Below are positions 61,306 to 64,000 of a stretch of 64,000 bases of DNA, in pieces; the stretch's first letter is position 1, and each line of letters begins with the position of its first letter. Source of the DNA: Streptomyces lanatus (GTDB lineage: Bacteria; Actinomycetota; Actinomycetes; Streptomycetales; Streptomycetaceae); assembly GCF_014655715.1 (NCBI RefSeq), contig NZ_BNBM01000009.1:124001-188000 (forward strand), read 5' to 3'. Made by a program: the position numbers and the translations under genes. Under the pieces are notes generated by a model. It did no database searches, had not been told where the DNA came from, and saw only the letters and a list, made by a program, of their open reading frames with translations.

Positions 61306-61782
61306 CTACGGCAGTTCGTCCGCGAAGGACGGGATCAGCGACTCCAGGTCGCTGGGCAGCTCGGTCGGGAACCCGGACGGCAGCGAGGTCGGCAGTTCAC
61401 TCGGCAGCTTGCTGGGGAGCTCCGTGGGGATGCTGAACGACGGCTTGCGCGAGCCGCTCGTGCTGCTGTGGGACGTTGGATTCTCCTTGGGCGAGTCGTC
61501 GCTGCCCGAGGCCATCAGGACCACCGCCACCACGGCTCCCGCGGCCACGATCACGGCGAGCAGGACGACCAGCGGATTCAGCCGTCGCCTCGGTCCACCG
61601 CCTCCGTCGGGCGGCTCCTGCGGCGACCAGCCACCGTAGGTGGGCGGGCCACCGTACGTGGGCGGACCGCCGTTCCCCGGAGGGGGGCCGTAGCCCTCGG
61701 GAGGCGGTCCGAAGCCGCCGCCCGGAGGCGGCGTGTCACCCGGCGGTCCTGGCGGCTGAGGGGGTACGGGCGGCATGGCCAT
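61306..61782 (-). CDS. Pro-rich single-pass membrane protein
   Basis: A 158-aa protein. The N-terminal half is Pro/Gly/Tyr-rich (PPQPPGPPGDTPPPGGG, PPTYGGPPTYGG), the middle has one membrane helix (LNPLVVLLAVIVAAGAVVAVVLMA) and the C-terminus repeats Pro-Ser/Thr-Glu-Leu (IPTELPSKLPSELPTSLPS). It should have an intracellular Pro-rich tail and an exposed repeat. Function unknown. The start has no strong ribosome-binding site. Confidence 0.6.
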   Translation of the reverse strand: MAMPPVPPQPPGPPGDTPPPGGGFGPPPEGYGPPPGNGGPPTYGGPPTYGGWSPQEPPDGGGGPRRRLNPLVVLLAVIVAAGAVVAVVLMASGSDDSPKENPTSHSSTSGSRKPSFSIPTELPSKLPSELPTSLPSGFPTELPSDLESLIPSFADELP

Positions 61783-61915
61783 ACCGTCAAGAGTCGCCGT
61801 GCGGGGATCGGGGCGCGACCCCCACACATGAGTTGATACTGACCCATGTCCGGGATCGCATGATTCCGGAACATTCCGCGCAAAGACCGGTCATTGGAGG
61901 CCGATCGGCGAGGCA

Positions 61916-61959
61916 CACCGTGGGTGACCGCGGCCATCGGCCTGCGGTCACCCACGGTG
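61916..61959 (-). terminator. Very strong hairpin terminator after xylA
   Basis: CACCGTGGGTGACCGC (61916-61931) pairs perfectly with GCGGTCACCCACGGTG (61944-61959), a 16-bp stem with a 12-nt loop, 18 bp after the xylA stop on the minus strand. Confidence 0.92.
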
Positions 61960-61977
61960 CGGCACACGCGCGTGGGC

Positions 61978-63144
61978 TCAGCCGCGCGCGCCGAGCAGGT
62001 GGTCCATCGCCAGCTGGTCGAGGCGCTCGAAGGCCATCCCGCGCGCGGCGGTCGCCTCGACATCGAACTCCTCGAAGGCGGCACGGTCCGCGAGCAGCGC
62101 CTTGAGGCCGTCCGCGGCCGTCGGCTGTGCCAGCTCGTCCAGACGCGAGGCACGCAGGGCCTCCTGGACCTCCGGGTCCGCGCGGAAGGCGGCCGAACGC
62201 TCCTTCAGGATGAGGTAGTTGCGCATGCAGCCCGCAGCCGACGCCCACACGCCATCGAGGTCCTCGGTCCGCGGCGGCTTGAAGTCGAAGTGGCGGGGGC
62301 CGGCGTAACCGGCGCTCTCCAGGAGGTCGACCAGCCAGAAGGCGGCACGCAGGTCGCCGGCGCCGAAGCGCAGGTCCTGGTCGTACTTGATGCCGGACTG
62401 GCCGTTGAGGTCGATGTGGAAGAGCTTGCCCGCCCACAGCGCCTGCGCGATGCCGTGCGGGAAGTTGAGTCCGGCCATCTGCTCGTGGCCGACCTCGGGG
62501 TTGACGCCGTACAGCTCGGGGCGCTCCAGGCGCTCGATGAACGCCAGGGCGTGGCCGACGGTGGGCAGCAGGATGTCGCCGCGGGGCTCGTTCGGCTTGG
62601 GCTCGATCGCGAAGCGCAGGTCGTAGCCCTGGGAGATGACGTACTCGCCGAGGAGGTCGAAGGCCTCCTTCATACGGTCCAGGGCGGCACGCACGTCCTT
62701 GGCGGCGCCGGACTCGGCGCCCTCGCGGCCGCCCCAGGCGACGTACGTCTTCGCGCCCAGCTCGGCCGCGAGGTCGATGTTGCGGATCGTCTTGCGCAGG
62801 GCGTAGCGGCGGACGTCGCGGTCATTGGCCGTGAAGGCGCCGTCCTTGAAGACGGGGTGGGTGAAGAGGTTGGTCGTGGCCATCGGCACGGCCATGCCGG
62901 TCGCGTCGAGAGCCTCGCGGAAGCGCTTGATGTGCGCCTCTCGCTCGGTGTCGGAGGACCCGAAGGGGATCAGGTCGTCGTCGTGGAAGGTGACGCCGTG
63001 GGCGCCGAGCTCGGCCAGGCGCTGCACCGTCTCGACCGGGTCGAGGGCTCGGCGGGTGGCGTCGCCGAAGGGGTCCCGTCCCTGCCAGCCGACGGTCCAC
63101 AGGCCGAAGGTGAACCTGTCATCGGGGGTGGGCTGGTAGCTCAT
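61978..63144 (-). CDS. xylA: Xylose isomerase
   Basis: A 388-aa enzyme converting D-xylose to D-xylulose (also D-glucose to D-fructose). Key residues follow the Streptomyces numbering: H54 and D57 in FHDDD, E181 and K183 in EPKP. The ATG at 63144 follows AAGGAG by 7 bp. Divergent from xylB with a 157-bp regulatory region between them. A very strong hairpin terminator follows. The product is the first intracellular step of xylose catabolism. Confidence 0.98.
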   Translation of the reverse strand: MSYQPTPDDRFTFGLWTVGWQGRDPFGDATRRALDPVETVQRLAELGAHGVTFHDDDLIPFGSSDTEREAHIKRFREALDATGMAVPMATTNLFTHPVFKDGAFTANDRDVRRYALRKTIRNIDLAAELGAKTYVAWGGREGAESGAAKDVRAALDRMKEAFDLLGEYVISQGYDLRFAIEPKPNEPRGDILLPTVGHALAFIERLERPELYGVNPEVGHEQMAGLNFPHGIAQALWAGKLFHIDLNGQSGIKYDQDLRFGAGDLRAAFWLVDLLESAGYAGPRHFDFKPPRTEDLDGVWASAAGCMRNYLILKERSAAFRADPEVQEALRASRLDELAQPTAADGLKALLADRAAFEEFDVEATAARGMAFERLDQLAMDHLLGARG

Positions 63145-63167
63145 GCCGCGGCTCCTTGCTCGGTACG

Positions 63168-63198
63168 ACTATTTCGTCATGGCCGTTTACAAATTAGT
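63168..63198. promoter_or_regulatory. Candidate operator in the xylA/xylB divergent region
   Basis: ACTATTT (63168-63174) and AAATTAGT (63191-63198) form an imperfect inverted repeat in an AT-rich stretch within the 157-bp region shared by xylA and xylB. A ROK-type XylR is the expected regulator in Streptomyces, but its gene is outside the window. Confidence 0.35.
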
Positions 63199-63301
63199 AT
63201 GCGCTCGCACCTCTGGGAAGAGACAAGATGTGTTTGTCACCCGATGAACCCGTCCCCCGATGTCTTCGTCCCGCAGAGCCGCGGAAAAAAGGGAGAGCCC
63301 G

Positions 63302-64000
63302 ATGTCAGCAGCCGAGGGTCCGCTCGTCGTCGGCGTGGACACGTCCACCCAGTCCACAAAAGCGCTGGTCGTCGACGCGTCGACCGGGCAGGTCGTCGCG
63401 AGCGGCCAGGCGTCGCACACGGTGTCCGCCGGGGCCGGCCGCGAGAGCGACCCCCGGCAGTGGTGGGACGCCCTGTGCGAGGCGCTGCGCCAGTGCGGCG
63501 ACGCCGCCCACGAGGCCGCCGCGGTGTCGATCGGCGGGCAGCAGCACGGCCTGGTCACGCTGGACGACCGGGGCGAGCCGGTACGCCCGGCACTGCTGTG
63601 GAACGACGTGCGCTCCGCGCCGCAGGCACGCCGTCTCACCGAGGAACTCGGCGGCGCGAAGTTCTGGGCCGAGCGCACCGGCTCCGTACCGGCCGCCTCC
63701 TTCACGGTCACGAAGTGGGCCTGGCTGGCCGAGAACGAGCCGGAGTCGGTCCGGGCCACCAAGGCCGTACGCCTCCCGCACGACTACCTCACCGAACGTC
63801 TCACGGGGCAGGGCACCACCGACCGCGGCGACGCCTCCGGTACGGGCTGGTGGGCGTCCGGCACGGAGTCGTACGACGACGAGATCCTCGCGCACGTGGG
63901 GCTCGACCCGGCGCTGCTGCCCCGTGTGGTCCGGCCCGGCGAGATCGCGGGCACCGTGCGCGACAGCCATGACCTGCCGTTCTCCAAGGGCACCCTCGTC
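63302..64000 (+). CDS. xylB: Xylulokinase (3' end cut by window edge)
   Basis: The first 233 residues of a FGGY-family carbohydrate kinase. The N-terminal phosphate-binding VVGVDTSTQSTKALVVD and substrate-site segment GGQQHGLV and LLWNDVRS are visible. It phosphorylates D-xylulose to xylulose 5-phosphate, which enters the pentose phosphate pathway. The ATG at 63302 follows GGGAGAG. Divergent from xylA; the reading frame is open to the right edge. Confidence 0.95.
   Translation, partial: MSAAEGPLVVGVDTSTQSTKALVVDASTGQVVASGQASHTVSAGAGRESDPRQWWDALCEALRQCGDAAHEAAAVSIGGQQHGLVTLDDRGEPVRPALLWNDVRSAPQARRLTEELGGAKFWAERTGSVPAASFTVTKWAWLAENEPESVRATKAVRLPHDYLTERLTGQGTTDRGDASGTGWWASGTESYDDEILAHVGLDPALLPRVVRPGEIAGTVRDSHDLPFSKGTLV

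Noticed and set aside
1..64000. CRISPR arrays, tRNA or rRNA genes, transposases and prophage genes.
   Set aside because: None was recognised by eye; a tRNAscan, Rfam and IS search would be the decisive check.

Overview
The window is very GC-rich, densely coding DNA with GTG starts, ATGA/GTGA overlaps, lipobox and Tat leaders and abundant inverted-repeat terminators. It fits a Streptomyces (or close actinomycete) chromosome; a conservon, a DUF2617/DUF4247/DUF350/aminopropyltransferase operon, a 27-aa Cys leader peptide and divergent xylA/xylB all support this. I see no rRNA, tRNA, insertion sequence, phage gene or CRISPR array. Coding is ordinary throughout and the only gene-free stretch over 300 bp is 36463-37018.

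Left part (1-3860): a partial DUF998-like membrane protein, two paralogous small proteins of unknown role flanking a GAF/PP2C (RsbU/SpoIIE-type) phosphatase, and two small hypotheticals. From 3867 to 17548 lies a carbohydrate locus. It holds two adjacent GH127 beta-L-arabinofuranosidases (one Tat-exported, one cytoplasmic), a binding protein with two permeases and no ATPase, a LacI regulator, and a rightward operon of an exported 1116-aa glycosidase with two discoidin modules and an exported GH43 with a ricin-type lectin domain. Both transport and hydrolase operons start from a TTGACx-17-TAnnnT promoter followed at the same place by a GAAAACCTTTT operator, so one LacI protein probably controls the whole locus. 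The simplest reading is uptake and breakdown of L-arabinose-rich plant glycans or glycoproteins.

Middle part: a four-gene module of unknown physiology (DUF2617, DUF4247 lipoprotein, DUF350 membrane protein, membrane-anchored spermidine-synthase homologue; 17642-20672); YjbQ; a cysteine-rich leader peptide and hairpin before a sulfonate/aliphatic-sulfur ABC transporter and a flavin monooxygenase (21258-25237); MltG-like protein; a homodimer-type ABC exporter divergent from a MarR regulator across a perfect 9-bp inverted repeat; a DctA-type transporter; an exported PNGase A-type amidase; a lipoprotein L,D-transpeptidase; and a heterodimeric ABC exporter with one fully decayed nucleotide site (32828-36462). 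A gene-free stretch with an 8-bp tandem array separates this from DUF5709, type-B ribosomal protein L31, a YdjM-like membrane protein, a DEAD/DEAH helicase and TesB.

Right part: a conservon (histidine-kinase-like, roadblock, DUF742, GTPase; 44808-48935) with a second roadblock paralogue and a DUF6907-like gene, an MHYT membrane sensor, a methyltransferase, an alpha/beta hydrolase divergent from a PadR regulator with a 16-bp-phased operator, unknown proteins, an exported tannase/oligomer-hydrolase-like esterase, a SNF2 helicase overlapping a SWIM zinc-finger protein, an exported phytase-esterase-like beta-propeller protein, a Pro-rich membrane protein, xylose isomerase and (cut by the right edge) xylulokinase. 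Arabinose-type and xylose-type pentose functions therefore occur at both ends of the window.
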